Shown here: in pieces, positions 39,708 to 50,334 of the stretch
Layout of the letters: the number at the start of each line of letters is the position of its first letter
How positions within the stretch are numbered: the stretch's first letter is position 1
From: Trypanosoma brucei gambiense DAL972
Taxonomy: Eukaryota; Euglenozoa; Kinetoplastea; Trypanosomatida; Trypanosomatidae
Assembly: GCF_000210295.1 (NCBI RefSeq)
Contig: NC_026739.1
Coordinates: 530,262 to 594,261 of the forward strand
Reading direction: 5' to 3'
Length of the DNA stretch: 64,000 nt
Position numbers and translations under genes: made by a program
The notes under the pieces: generated by a model
Databases searched by the model: none
Seen by the model: only the letters and a program-made list of their open reading frames with translations
Told to the model about the DNA's origin: nothing

Positions 39708-42700
39708 ATGGGTGAAACAGTGAGAAGGTGTTGCCCACACAGCGCCTCTGCGGAACTCACAGGTCATTTGATATCGAGTAGTGGTGATATTTTCATCAGC
39801 TCGACCATTACACTGGACTTCACCAACGCAGTTTCTAGGGAGGTAGCTAATGCTTCAAAGGAACTGGCTACACCTCCTGTTGTTATGCGACGTGTGGCAG
39901 AGAGTCACCCCATGCTACTCCTTACATTATCTCCCCTTCACAGAATCCGCCAGGCTCGTGTATTGATTTCAAAGGTGTGTGAAGGGAGTGATACACCTGG
40001 TGCCAACGCTACATGTGATAGTGACATAGTGAGCGAGTGGCACGAGTTGCAACTAAACGAGCAAACACTATACGCTACAGATCGAGTCAGTGCTGAGAGC
40101 AAACACCATGTCGCGCAACCTTCTTGGACACCACTTTCTACAGAAGAATACCCCATGGGAGGTGAATTGGAACTCGATATTGGTGGTGATAGCGACGATA
40201 CTGTTGAGCCTGAGTGTGACGATAAGTTTGAAAAATTGTTTATTCTTGAGTTGGTTCATAGTGCAGTGTCTGGAGTGAGCGCAGAAGATTCATCTACATT
40301 TTGCGTTTTGAAGTTGTGCGTGGATATTGTCGTGGAATCTCTTGAGCGTCTGCAGAATGTTTCTTACCCGCGGTTCACAGTTACGTCGAAACCTACTGTA
40401 GGGCAACGTATTGCAAATGCCTGTTTTGCCGAAAGAGGTAACGGTACGCAAGATGAGAGCGACGACAACTACATTTTGCTGGTTGGCCAACACCAATACG
40501 AGTATTACATTTGCCCGAGGATAGAATACGCGAATGGGCATGATACTGGCTCGGGTTTTGCTGCGGTCGATGTGAATGTAGTGAGTATTAGTCCTTTGCA
40601 GGAAGGCGACGACAGCGGTTGGGAAGTATTATTGCTTTCCCCCTTACCTTCGCAGCCAGCAGACCTTCTTTGTGCTTTTGTGCGGTCGGTGGGAGAAGAT
40701 ACCGCTCAACCTTCTGTGGAGGTTTATAATGGGGCAAAGTGGCTGATACAACAATACCCCGCTTACACCCATATGAAGGCTGAAGAAGATGCGGGTCATC
40801 TTAGCGAGTCTTTGGCTTCTAGCATATATTTCTTTCACTGTGACCATGCAATATACCAATACCTGATGGGACTGTTACAGATTGCTGACTTTGCGTGGAC
40901 AGCGGCGGTTAATCGGGCAACCGCGTCCACTTCCAACACATGGGTAGTAGCCCGCAGCGACGGTAAGAATGCGCTTCTTAGCTTACGTAGAGGATTTCTT
41001 TGTACGCGGCATGCTGTGTTGCTCTCAGATGAGACACTGTACGGAACTGTTGGGGGAAACCCCGCTGTGTCCCCTGCCGTTGCGCTACGTGGTAAAACTG
41101 CTGTGATCAGTGCCGCCTTGGAACTCAAATGGAAGGCCACTCACAAGGACAATGCTAGTTTCCCTGAATTGCTCAGGGCTAATAAAGAAACATCTTTTCT
41201 TTCTGTGGGTTCTGCGCTTCTACGTACCTGGTCGATGTGCTTGCTTTCTGATGTGCCCGGATGGACTGAATTCCTTCATCAAGAGCGACAGATAGCCCTA
41301 TACAGCTTGTGTGTGATGCCCTTACCACCTAACTCGTGGTGCTTACCACAACAATATGTGCGAGAGGTGTACGTGTCGCTACTGCTGTTGTCATCAGCAT
41401 TTGTGGTAACTGTCCTTCGTCAGAACCTCTGCGGCCCCTGGGAACTGCTTCGGAAGGGCGTATCGTCGTCGTTTATGCGCAGTATTGGTGTGACTGATAT
41501 TTTACCGACTACTGGAATGCATCTTGATCTCGTGCGACTTCTCATACTTCGTGACGGTTGGGGAAAATGTCGTTTGTTTGATGCAACGTCTTTATCTTCT
41601 GTTTGTTTCGTAGGTACTCTCAGTTATGAGGAAAAGCTGCGGCAGGGGAAGTCAACAAAAGATGAGGGCAGCTCCTACCACGATATACATCTACATATAA
41701 CAGTTCCACCCACAAAAAGGGATGTACAAGTTTCACACATCCTCGACCAGCAGCTGGCAGAGGATGCAATGTGGCTCGTTGATTTGCCATTCACTGTTCT
41801 CTACTTCGTGGCGGAGTATAGGGCACAGACTTATTCAACACCTAGCGGTTTCAATGCCGAAGCGCCATCATCACGTTGTCGAGTAGCGCATATGTTGCCC
41901 TGCTACTGGCGCGTGTCGGCGCTTGATTGGGCCCGGGGACTATCTCAACACGCATCCTTCACATTACTAAGACCTTCGGGAGATGATGGAGTTGGTGCGA
42001 CAGAGGGGAGCATCTCTGCGGAGGGCTGTGGAGACAAGGAGGGTAATAGCGAAGGGCAAGATGGGGTTCCTCCTTTACTAATCCCGTTTTTAGTTCTGAA
42101 TCCCAAGGTTGTACCGCAAGCGCTGTTTCTTCATGTGGACCACAGTCAGTTCTTTACAGATCTCTCTGAAAAGACTGGGTTTATTATGCGACAGTCCGTC
42201 TTGCAGAACATAATGGAGGAGTCAGTGCGTGAGGGAGAGGAGGATGCTGGGGAAGTCGATATGCTTTTTACTCCTTTACTTAATCAACTGCTGCTAAGTA
42301 TTCTGGACGCTACGCCATCTCATTCCCCCGTTGCTACAGCGGAGCTTCTACCAATTCAGCTATTTGAGGAATCACTTGAAGCGGTAAGCGGGGGAGCCGA
42401 GGCGGTTTGGGGAAGGGTGTACGCTGACACTCGCGTGCGTCTTATGCGCCGCGTAGGGTATCACAGAAAAGGCGGCGTGAACAGCCACTCATTAAAACGT
42501 TCGAGGGATAACGGCACTGCAGGTTACGGTGGTGGTTGCCACGAGTCTTTGCGGCTGCTGGGGAATATTCAAAGTCATATCCAAACCATAGCCAAGTATC
42601 AATCCACCCTGCCGCAGCTGCAGTTAAGGTCGCAGAGGAGGAGGCCTTTAGTTCTCAGATTGTATAGGGAGCGTACAGGCAGCTCTGTGGGTGTGCAACC

Positions 42701-43034
42701 TAAAGGAAAGGAGCAGCATGAAAGCAACATACCACGCAGCGTTAGCGATTTGGCGCAGCTCGTTTCTCGTGTTATGTGCGCAAGCGCAACACGTTTAGAA
42801 GAGGGGGAATCAACAACGGCGAGACGAGCTGTGGACTCCCTTTTATTCCCCTTGTGGTTGTTGCTTCTGGATCTCCGGGAGTGTGGTGTAACGACATGTG
42901 GTGGGCAAGTCGGAACTGAAGTCGTGCGGAGGATCTGTGAGGTTTCTTTTAAAGGTCTCACAACAAACGGTGTTGTTTTACCTGTTGATACTTTTCTGCT
43001 GGAGGCGTACCAGTTTCTCATGCAGGATGCCTAG
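39708..43034 (+). CDS. Large conserved-looking protein of unknown function
   Basis: The 1108-residue open frame is intact, with normal amino-acid composition for this cluster, so it is certainly a gene. I do not recognise a family. There is no signal peptide or clear transmembrane helix. Visible parts are a beta-rich N-terminus with LLLTLSPLHRIRQARVLI, an acidic linker (about 150-170, GGELELDIGGDSDDTVEPECDD), a long mixed alpha/beta middle with hydrophobic patches such as EVYVSLLLLSSAFVVTVLRQ, a Gly/Glu-rich low-complexity insert (about 765-790), and a helical Arg-rich C-terminal part (QLQLRSQRRRPLVLRLYRER). No catalytic or metal-binding pattern stands out. Its large, non-repetitive sequence suggests a scaffold or a member of a very divergent family. 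Confidence 0.85.
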   Translation: MGETVRRCCPHSASAELTGHLISSSGDIFISSTITLDFTNAVSREVANASKELATPPVVMRRVAESHPMLLLTLSPLHRIRQARVLISKVCEGSDTPGANATCDSDIVSEWHELQLNEQTLYATDRVSAESKHHVAQPSWTPLSTEEYPMGGELELDIGGDSDDTVEPECDDKFEKLFILELVHSAVSGVSAEDSSTFCVLKLCVDIVVESLERLQNVSYPRFTVTSKPTVGQRIANACFAERGNGTQDESDDNYILLVGQHQYEYYICPRIEYANGHDTGSGFAAVDVNVVSISPLQEGDDSGWEVLLLSPLPSQPADLLCAFVRSVGEDTAQPSVEVYNGAKWLIQQYPAYTHMKAEEDAGHLSESLASSIYFFHCDHAIYQYLMGLLQIADFAWTAAVNRATASTSNTWVVARSDGKNALLSLRRGFLCTRHAVLLSDETLYGTVGGNPAVSPAVALRGKTAVISAALELKWKATHKDNASFPELLRANKETSFLSVGSALLRTWSMCLLSDVPGWTEFLHQERQIALYSLCVMPLPPNSWCLPQQYVREVYVSLLLLSSAFVVTVLRQNLCGPWELLRKGVSSSFMRSIGVTDILPTTGMHLDLVRLLILRDGWGKCRLFDATSLSSVCFVGTLSYEEKLRQGKSTKDEGSSYHDIHLHITVPPTKRDVQVSHILDQQLAEDAMWLVDLPFTVLYFVAEYRAQTYSTPSGFNAEAPSSRCRVAHMLPCYWRVSALDWARGLSQHASFTLLRPSGDDGVGATEGSISAEGCGDKEGNSEGQDGVPPLLIPFLVLNPKVVPQALFLHVDHSQFFTDLSEKTGFIMRQSVLQNIMEESVREGEEDAGEVDMLFTPLLNQLLLSILDATPSHSPVATAELLPIQLFEESLEAVSGGAEAVWGRVYADTRVRLMRRVGYHRKGGVNSHSLKRSRDNGTAGYGGGCHESLRLLGNIQSHIQTIAKYQSTLPQLQLRSQRRRPLVLRLYRERTGSSVGVQPKGKEQHESNIPRSVSDLAQLVSRVMCASATRLEEGESTTARRAVDSLLFPLWLLLLDLRECGVTTCGGQVGTEVVRRICEVSFKGLTTNGVVLPVDTFLLEAYQFLMQDA

Positions 43035-43297
43035 TTGTGGCACGATGCTGTGCGTAGCGGCGCTGTGGTTGGGCTGCAAGCCGGTTGGTGGATCCTATCA
43101 CTATCCCCTAAGAGGCTGTTTTTATCCGTTATATCTTACGATACCATACTGTACCCTGTTTGTTCCTTTTATATTTTACACGGTCTCAATTATATACATT
43201 GGTCGGCGCGTACCCAGTTTTGAGTTCTGTAATAGCATTTTAGAAAAAAAAAATTCACGTGCACACAAACTATCACGTTTATTTTTATGGTTAAGAA

Positions 43298-44203
43298 ATG
43301 CCAAACGAAACCGCGGGTAAGCCTCCTAAGGTTTTCCAAACTAATGGAAAATTACCACGTGGCAGTGACCCCACACGTGATGATGTGGAGTTCACCTGTG
43401 AAGGCGAGGTGGTAGTGACTTCTTCCGACGGGAAGAAGTTTCGCCGTAGTGTTTGTGTCTTCATCATGAACGAAAACGGCCATTTCCTGGGATGTCGGCG
43501 GTACGATGATCGCAGCACAATACAGTGTGTTCAAGGTGGTGCGAAGAGGGGTGAAACGGTTCAACAAACTGCGGCTCGTGAAGTAATGGAAGAGATCGGG
43601 GTGCACTGCGACCAACTTCAGTTCATTAGTGAGATCACCTACTCGAAACCTGAGTGTGGCGAACCCCAGAACTGTGACGGACCACGTTCTGCCTTTCGCT
43701 ACAAATCTAAATCATGGAGACGTATCGGAATTGTGGGTCAGGAACTGTATCCCCTTCTCTATAGTATGCAGTCGTCTGTCATAAACCATTTGAACTTCCA
43801 TTCCGTTCAGGGCACCAGACAGGAATTCATCGGGGCAGAGTGGGTTCCACTTCATGTTTTGCGCAATAAATGCTCAAAGTCGAAGCAGGTGGCGGTATCC
43901 AATATGTGTGACGCTGTCGAAGAAATTTTGTGGGGGCAATCACGATCTCCACGCCGTGATTCACACTCTGCTGATGCCGGCAGGTTGAATGAGTTGAAGA
44001 AGGACATTGGAAGCAGCTCACAGCACGAACTTGGGGACACGATGAATGACATGGTAAATAGTTGTCAGCGGAAACGACGGCGTAAGAGAAAAGGGAAGAG
44101 TGGGAATAAGAATCAATTGTTACATGAGGAGGGAGGTTCCCCTCAGATGAATTTACTTGGAAACCCCACCTCCTGCGAGCGAGACGGGTGGGGGTTTTCG
44201 TAG
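43298..44203 (+). CDS. Nudix hydrolase with basic C-terminal extension
   Basis: The 301-residue protein has a complete Nudix box at residues 80-102: GGAKRGE, seven residues, REVMEEIGV, fitting GX5EX7REUXEEXGU with all metal-binding glutamates. Before it are the strand VCVFIMNENGHFLGCRR and TIQCVQGG; after it come SWRRIGIVGQELYPLLYSM and QEFIGAEWVPLHVL. The GQ-x-x-x-x-L and W-V pattern resembles RppH/diadenosine-polyphosphate hydrolases, which act on dinucleoside polyphosphates or 5'-triphosphate RNA ends. Residues ~215-301 are low-complexity with a strong basic cluster (KRRRKRKGKSGNK) that could be a nuclear localisation signal or RNA-binding tail. No presequence is evident. Substrate specificity is inference. 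Confidence 0.88.
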   Translation: MPNETAGKPPKVFQTNGKLPRGSDPTRDDVEFTCEGEVVVTSSDGKKFRRSVCVFIMNENGHFLGCRRYDDRSTIQCVQGGAKRGETVQQTAAREVMEEIGVHCDQLQFISEITYSKPECGEPQNCDGPRSAFRYKSKSWRRIGIVGQELYPLLYSMQSSVINHLNFHSVQGTRQEFIGAEWVPLHVLRNKCSKSKQVAVSNMCDAVEEILWGQSRSPRRDSHSADAGRLNELKKDIGSSSQHELGDTMNDMVNSCQRKRRRKRKGKSGNKNQLLHEEGGSPQMNLLGNPTSCERDGWGFS

Positions 44204-44527
44204 AGTAAAGAAAAACGACACCTCGTATAGCTCTCACAGTGGCATTGTAACATCGCATAAAAATAATGTTTAATATCCTCTTTGCATTTGGCTCCTCGCA
44301 GTGTACATCACTAATTATTCCTTTTCCTGTTACTACTTGTTACCACGTCTTACCATTTTGTTAGTGACCATGTGTCGTGCACACGTTGGCGCTTTTCCTT
44401 TTGTTTTTTTTTTAACCTCCTCACTTACTTCCTGAATAGTGCTGGTGATTTGTATTCACCAACCCTTAAGGTGCCATTGCCATACTTGAGGTCCTGAAGA
44501 GGTGTGCGCAGGGAACTTGGCGGGTAA
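44204..44527 (+). other. Intergenic region
   Basis: A T-run with CCTCC (about 44400-44425) followed by AGs near 44438 and 44468 probably serves the TMEM107 gene. No gene is seen. Confidence 0.55.
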
Positions 44528-45022
44528 ATGTACCGCACTCTCACACCGTCATGCAAAAAATTCAGCGGGTTTTACACGACTTTCCCCCGTCGATGTAACA
44601 CCACTATTTTGATTCCCTTCCGAATCTTCTCCATATTACTGTACCTCACGGCACTCATTTGCGTGGCTGGATCAAGTGATGATTTTGTATTGATTGAGTT
44701 TTCGGATAATGAGGTATCTGGCGGTGGTGATCGTGTGGACCTTCGCCGATCTGTAAATGTTTATTTAGTTGTTAGCTTCATGTTGCTTTTCGTCACCTGC
44801 TGGGGTATTTTTACGGGACGTACGCTGCGAAGTGGTACCGTGAACTTTATGCACTGCTGCTCCCACACAACAGCTGCAATAGCTTTGATAGTGATATGGT
44901 GTCTGAAGTTACATTTACATCGAATGTGGCATGTATTTTACGCCTTCGGTGCCATTCCTACCGCAATGGAAGTGTGTGCGCTGTGTGGGTCGTATTATCG
45001 TGGTTTGGATAGTTATTTGTGA
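44528..45022 (+). CDS. TMEM107: Transmembrane protein 107 (ciliary transition-zone protein)
   Basis: The 164-residue protein has four hydrophobic segments at about 27-48, 77-97, 107-126 and 132-152. The layout matches TMEM107: a first helix with PFRIFSILLYLTAL, a loop, VNVYLVVSFMLLFVTCWGIFTGRTLRS, then the SHTTAAIALIVIW segment corresponding to AHCSASVALSFFIFERW, and WHVFYAFGAIPTAMEVCAL corresponding to YWYIFVFCSALPAVTEMAL. In animals TMEM107 recruits MKS-module proteins to the ciliary transition zone. Trypanosomes build a flagellum with a conserved transition zone, so the same site is expected. The N-terminal ~25 residues are basic and extra relative to animal proteins. Confidence 0.8.
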   Translation: MYRTLTPSCKKFSGFYTTFPRRCNTTILIPFRIFSILLYLTALICVAGSSDDFVLIEFSDNEVSGGGDRVDLRRSVNVYLVVSFMLLFVTCWGIFTGRTLRSGTVNFMHCCSHTTAAIALIVIWCLKLHLHRMWHVFYAFGAIPTAMEVCALCGSYYRGLDSYL

Positions 45023-46696
45023 AAATTTGGTTTTGTGCTTTATTGCTGCAGTTGTTGTTTTGGTTAGTGCCTTGTTCTTCGACATCCTTGTCTGTCTTAC
45101 CCGATTATTTTTGATTGGCGCGTGAGCTTTACAATAGTTTGTTGCCAATTCAAATTGTGTTTCTCCCCCATTTTTTTGTACTCACGCATATAAGCTAGGT
45201 AGATGATATTATAAATTTATCTTTCGTTGTGCAGTGTTAGACGCAGGTTTATATGGTGCATCTAGATATATGGAGACTAAAGATATCGTGCTGGTATCTA
45301 TTTCTTTCTTTCTTTTTTTTTTTGTGTGTGTTGCCTTGTTGTGGGGGAGTGGAAAAATATTATCGGAAAGTAAATAACGTCACTGCAGGAGACTTTCGAG
45401 TGAGGGAAGAGAGATGGGGATGATGAGTGTCTTCACCTTTCCTCCTTCCTCCAGGAGTGTGTTATTTTGCATCCGGTTGTGTAAATTAGTGAAAAGGCTG
45501 CGTATTGGTTTCTAGTTTTTTTTTTTAAATTCGCATTGTGTTCCGCTTCCCGTTACTGCGATCACTTGTGACCGTTTGTTTTCGTTCCCCTCGAATTAAA
45601 TATCATAGGTAATTGCATATTCTTGTATAAAAGATAGGGGTTTATATTCCTTACCCTATTCAACTCTCCCTCTTATTGTGGCTCGCTGATGAATTAATTT
45701 TTCTGAGTGTTTTCTTAGAGTTCCCTAACGGGCATGATAAGCACACAAATTATGAACCCTTTAACTCTGAGAGCCACATCGATTACCCCTCCTTTTTTAT
45801 ATTACTGGTTGGATAATAAAATAAAATGTGACAACGAAACACAGAAATCGTGATCCCTATTGATGCATGTTTTTCAGCTGTGGATTATCAAAACTGTGTG
45901 AGATGAAGTATAAAAATTATCTACTACATTTGCGTACGATGTTAATAACGAGCTGTGAGGAAATTGTTTCCACGGCGAGTTTTTTCTTTCCAATTTATTT
46001 GTGTATACTGCAAGTAACCTTCTGCTTTTTTATTCTCCTTCTCCTCTTATTATCTGTGTTTTAACACTTCTTTGTCGCTATTTTGCGTCTACTTTGGTTC
46101 TTTTTTCTTTTCCACACGCATGTTTGAATAAATAACACATTCACCAGACCCGAATTACAAGGAAGAAGAAAAATTGACATAACACACGTCGTCGATGAGG
46201 CAAAGATAACAACAACAACAAAAAAGGTAAAAACATGTGCGATAAAGTTGACAAGAGAACGCGCCGTAGACCATCAAGAGCTGCGTTTAGCACTAATTCC
46301 TGCAGTCGCTTTATTATCAAGTAACTGTGGTGCGAAGGGGAAACCCAAATGGTAAAAAGGGGAGGAAATGTTGATGAGAGGAACTTGTAAGTTTGATTCT
46401 TTCCTGAGGTAGTGTGTATTACGAAAATTAACTTGTGAGAAAGCATTCAAATGTTGTTTTGAAGGTCGACAGCACCGACATTAAGTAAGTTGAATTGTGA
46501 GTGTTTATGTTCCACTTATTCAAATTCGGGCATTCACAAAGTGCTGATGAGATTAATAATGGGGTCCACTTTCTTTTTTTCTTTTCCTTTTAATTTTCTT
46601 TCTCTCTCTTCTATTTCCTAAAAGGTTAGCTGTAGGGAAAGAAATATTGTGCTTTTCTTTACCAGGTGAAAGTGTGTAGCCACCGCAGGCCTTGCC
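45023..46696 (+). other. Gene-free region of 1.7 kb
   Basis: It is AT-rich with T-runs (for example about 45302-45322), a short (AAC)n tract near 46208-46220 and a strong pyrimidine tract close to the next gene. Open frames are short and lack coding composition. Confidence 0.6.
46571..46629 (+). promoter_or_regulatory. Putative spliced-leader acceptor for the deubiquitinase gene
   Basis: A pyrimidine tract of almost 50 bases (46571-46619) is followed by AG at 46628-46629. Further AGs at about 46634, 46665, 46679 and 46688 are alternatives. Confidence 0.5.
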
Positions 46697-48739
46697 ATGT
46701 CGAAATCAATTTGCAAATGTTGTGTGGTGTGGAAACCCAGCGAGTTTTTAGAAGCCGCTGCCAGGCGTTGTATGAAACCTCAAGATGTAGCATCGGATCA
46801 AAAAAAGCTGTTCTGTGCGATGCGCAGCGTTGCTGATGGAATTGGTTATGCAGGGAGTGCTGAAGCTGCTGCGGATTTAGGAAGCATCAAATCATGTGAT
46901 AATGATCCGCAACTTTGGATGTGTCTTCACTGTGGGTTATATTGCTGTGGAGTGCACCGAAAGTCGCATTATGACAACTTGAGAATGTCTGGTGTTGGCA
47001 CAGACGATAAAATAAATGGGGGCCACCGTATCTTTTTTGCCGTGAAACCGAGATGGGGGACGGATGTGAACTCACCTGCCGTTGGTGCACCGTTGCCGAC
47101 AGTTACGATAAACTTGTGTCAAGTGGAATCACCTGAAAAGCGTACCGTAACGATGAATAACCTGAAGGTTTCAAAGGTTTCATTTGAAAAGGTAGGGACG
47201 TATGGCATTATATCGTGTGTGGAATGCCATGAAGACCCGATCAAGTTGCCTGTGCGGAACAGCTTACCATGTTTAGGGGTTGATTTGATAACTCTTTGCG
47301 AAAATGTAGCGAGGGTGTTACACTGCGTCGAGAGAAACATTTCTTTGGCTCCTGATTACGACGAAGGCTCGTTCGGGGCTCCCCGTGCTCGCGGCGTACT
47401 GGATTCAGGAATTGCAACAGACACGAGGCGTCAAAACAGCAACTATGAAACGTATTCTTATGTGGAGACGAATAAGCAGGCCAACTCACGTGCAGCAAGC
47501 TCTTCTAACAGTCGTTGCGTGAGAGCACGGGCGGGCACACTAGTGGAGGCTTGTATCTCCGGCTTTGAAAATCGGCGCAACACATGTTATTTCAACTCCG
47601 TTCTCCAATGTATTCTTCAATGCAATACCTTTATTGATTTTATGATCCGTCAAAATTTCACCGGTTCACACACGTTGGTGCATCATATGTCCGAAATGAT
47701 AGGGTTTATGAAGAGCGGCCCGTGCGCAGGTGATAGACAAGGTATCGTGGATGGCCTTGCCCGTGCTTTGATGGGCAGTTTATCTGAAATTGTTCCAATG
47801 TTTGGTGACGGGGATCAACAGGACAGTCAAGAACTCTTCATTACGCTGATCAATGGTATCGCTGATGAGTTAGATAAGGGTAAAAGTGAAGAAGAAAAGA
47901 AAGGGAGTCAACGTGTCCCTTTCGAAGGTACGCTCTGTACTACAGTAACATGCAGAGGGTGTAAAAACCAAGTCAAACGGGATGAGGTGTTCATGGCGCT
48001 TTCAATACCCGTTACGAACAGCGTTGAAGATAGCCTTGAAAAGCTTTTCGAAAGATCGACACTTAACGGGGATTCTCAGTACGCCTGTGAAGTGTGTTTT
48101 AACAAACTATCTCCTGCGGAGCAAACGAAGAAAAACAACGATATTCGTGCGGAGAACGAGGCACGGAAGCTTAGGAAGAAAGCAAATGCGGAAGCAAAGA
48201 GTCTCAACTGTCTCTATCAAGACGCAGACGTGGAAACATCAATCGGGAGATTCAATGGATCACTCGCGTTACACTTACTACGGTTCAAGTGCGACGACCG
48301 TGGCGTATACAAAGTTCCTGGCGCAGTTTCTTTCCCAAAAAGACTGAACCTTAGTAAATATGTATTGGGCAGCGCGGCAAGCGGATGTGGGGACACGAAA
48401 ATGCCGCAAACGATCGTCCAAACAAATGTGCACACACATCGTAGTGTTTCCCGACCCAGCAATTCGCTGGTACATGTTTCCGGTGGCGATGGCTGTACGA
48501 GTAGCGTGGAGGAGAGTACTGACAGCCGACGGAGTCAGTTGGACTTGGAGCTCGTCGGCATAATCTCGCATGTCGGTTCACTTCACGGTGGGCATTATGT
48601 TGCTCATGTACGGAGCCATACCAAACCATCCATGTGGTTCTACTGCGACGATGAAGAAATTTATACTGTGGATGAATCAAGTGTGTTTGAACGCGAGCAG
48701 GGTGTATATATGCTCTTCTACGACCAGCTTTATCATTAA
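46697..48739 (+). CDS. Ubiquitin carboxyl-terminal hydrolase with ZnF-UBP domain
   Basis: The 680-residue protein has an N-terminal ZnF-UBP domain (about 5-115) with C-x-x-C pairs, WMCLHCGLYCCG and H-RKSHYDN...GGHRIFFAV, a fold that binds the free C-terminus of ubiquitin. The C19 peptidase domain runs from ~285 to 680: Cys box GFENRRNTCYFNSVLQ with catalytic Cys297, QQDSQELF, a C-x-x-C zinc ribbon (CRGCKNQV and CEVCFNKL), and the His box LHGGHYVAHV with His633 followed by WFYCDDEEI, where Asp651 completes the triad. All residues are intact, so it should be active. The combination resembles USP3/16/22/45/Ubp8 enzymes, several of which act on histone ubiquitin; the substrate here is unknown. 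Confidence 0.93.
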   Translation: MSKSICKCCVVWKPSEFLEAAARRCMKPQDVASDQKKLFCAMRSVADGIGYAGSAEAAADLGSIKSCDNDPQLWMCLHCGLYCCGVHRKSHYDNLRMSGVGTDDKINGGHRIFFAVKPRWGTDVNSPAVGAPLPTVTINLCQVESPEKRTVTMNNLKVSKVSFEKVGTYGIISCVECHEDPIKLPVRNSLPCLGVDLITLCENVARVLHCVERNISLAPDYDEGSFGAPRARGVLDSGIATDTRRQNSNYETYSYVETNKQANSRAASSSNSRCVRARAGTLVEACISGFENRRNTCYFNSVLQCILQCNTFIDFMIRQNFTGSHTLVHHMSEMIGFMKSGPCAGDRQGIVDGLARALMGSLSEIVPMFGDGDQQDSQELFITLINGIADELDKGKSEEEKKGSQRVPFEGTLCTTVTCRGCKNQVKRDEVFMALSIPVTNSVEDSLEKLFERSTLNGDSQYACEVCFNKLSPAEQTKKNNDIRAENEARKLRKKANAEAKSLNCLYQDADVETSIGRFNGSLALHLLRFKCDDRGVYKVPGAVSFPKRLNLSKYVLGSAASGCGDTKMPQTIVQTNVHTHRSVSRPSNSLVHVSGGDGCTSSVEESTDSRRSQLDLELVGIISHVGSLHGGHYVAHVRSHTKPSMWFYCDDEEIYTVDESSVFEREQGVYMLFYDQLYH

Positions 48740-50073
48740 GTTTTGGATACGGAATAAACAGCGGGGGATAAAGTGTGAAATTGGTAAGTGTCGAAAAGGA
48801 CAGTAAAGGTCGTAGAGGGGGAGATAAATCGTTCAGTAGCTAATTAATTATGCACTCACAGAGAGAGAAAAGGGATAAACGGCGTCGAAAACATATGTTG
48901 AAGTGCTTATACATGTCTGCAAAAAAGGAAGAGGAAATATATCTGTGTACGCAAGGACGGAGATGGGTGCCAGTGGATGCATATGAAAATGTGACTACAT
49001 CTGTGGATATTTAAAAGAAAATAATAGTGACCTTTGGAGACGAAACTGCCCTGACGCGTTTGTTGGTTGTCCCTTAACCACGAAAGAGAATTGTCACATG
49101 ACAAATAGCTAGCGGGAAAGAAATCGGTAAACTGCTGTTTGGGCAGTGTTGGGAGAAATCAAATTCAAAGGGACAACATAAATTGTACAAATGTGTTGTT
49201 ACTCGTTTCATGTTCTGCATATCCTCGTTGCACAGGATAACCATACAAAACTTTTAAAAAGGAAAAGGGATGGGTAGGAGGGACAAAGAACTGGAAGGGG
49301 AGAGCAGAAGTACTATGCCGGGAGAGGGGAACAAACAAAAAAAAACAAAAAGAAAATTCAAATAAGTGAATTTACCCGTTCGCACAAGAAGAGAGATAAC
49401 CGCGAGTCACATCGTGTGTGGAGATTGATGTGGCAATCTAAGATAATGGAAGAAAGTACACTTATAGGAGAGAATAGGGAAATGATCAGTTAATAAGGGG
49501 GTTCGAATGAGGGAAAGGGGAGGTTTTGAGAGAAAACACGAAACTTCAACACTCCCTTCGTGTAACACCTGCGGTAAACATTAGGGAATTGTCTTTCGAA
49601 GTATACTTACTTATGAGAAACAAGGAAAGACATGGGAAAAGGATCCCTTTCCACAGGCGTTCTTATTTTATTTTATTTTTTGTGTGTCGTTGTTCTTGTC
49701 ATTGCCGTTTTTTTCTGCTTCCTACACTGAAGTGATGTTGATCGCTTCATCTGCATATTCTCATGTCAGTTTGTTCCCACACTTTCCCTCTCCGTGCATC
49801 TTTTCCTGTTACCACGCTGTGCGTTTCACTTCAACCCTTACTTTTTAAATTTTATTTTGGTGGAGCTCATTACCTTGTACTTACAATTACTACTACACAT
49901 CATCTTCTTAGTCCACTTTCCTTTCCTACTTCAGCACTAGCGACTGTTGTGAAGACTTAAAAGGGAAGAAAACTCGAGAAGGGATATAAAGAGGAAAGAA
50001 GGAATCCACAAAAGGTTGTGGAAAGAAGTAAATAACAAGTGGGACTGGACGTAAAATAAATAAATAAGATAAA
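48740..50073 (+). other. Gene-free region of 1.3 kb
   Basis: The first 800 bases are purine-rich (3' UTR-like). The last 400 include T/C-rich stretches (49660-49720 and 49840-49930) fit for trans-splicing of the SmE mRNA. No gene is seen. Confidence 0.6.
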
Positions 50074-50334
50074 ATGAGCGTCACAACAAAGCAGATGGTT
50101 AAGCCGACTGTTGTCGTGCACCGTTACTTAAAAGAGAGTCAACGTGTGTGTGTGTGGCTTGTGCACGAAACTAAGATGAAGATCGAGGGCGTTTTGTTGG
50201 GTTACGATGAGTTTATGAATGTCGTGTTGGGCGACGCGACGGAGGTGCATCTCAAAACCGGAGAGGTTGTTCAATTAGGGAAGATCCTTCTTCGCAGTGA
50301 TAATGTGGGTGTCATTCACCCTATTGGCATATAG
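50074..50334 (+). CDS. SmE: Small nuclear ribonucleoprotein SmE
   Basis: The 86-residue protein is a complete Sm fold of the SmE type. Sm1 is [34 protein letters not shown] with the family-specific F-N-V-L; Sm2 is [13 protein letters not shown], matching the IL-(R/K)G(D/N)N motif with Ser in place of Gly. The N-terminal [15 protein letters not shown] is also typical of SmE. It forms the seven-membered Sm ring on spliceosomal snRNAs and, in trypanosomes, on the spliced-leader RNA, so it takes part in the trans-splicing that matures all the mRNAs of this cluster. Confidence 0.95.
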   Translation: MSVTTKQMVKPTVVVHRYLKESQRVCVWLVHETKMKIEGVLLGYDEFMNVVLGDATEVHLKTGEVVQLGKILLRSDNVGVIHPIGI

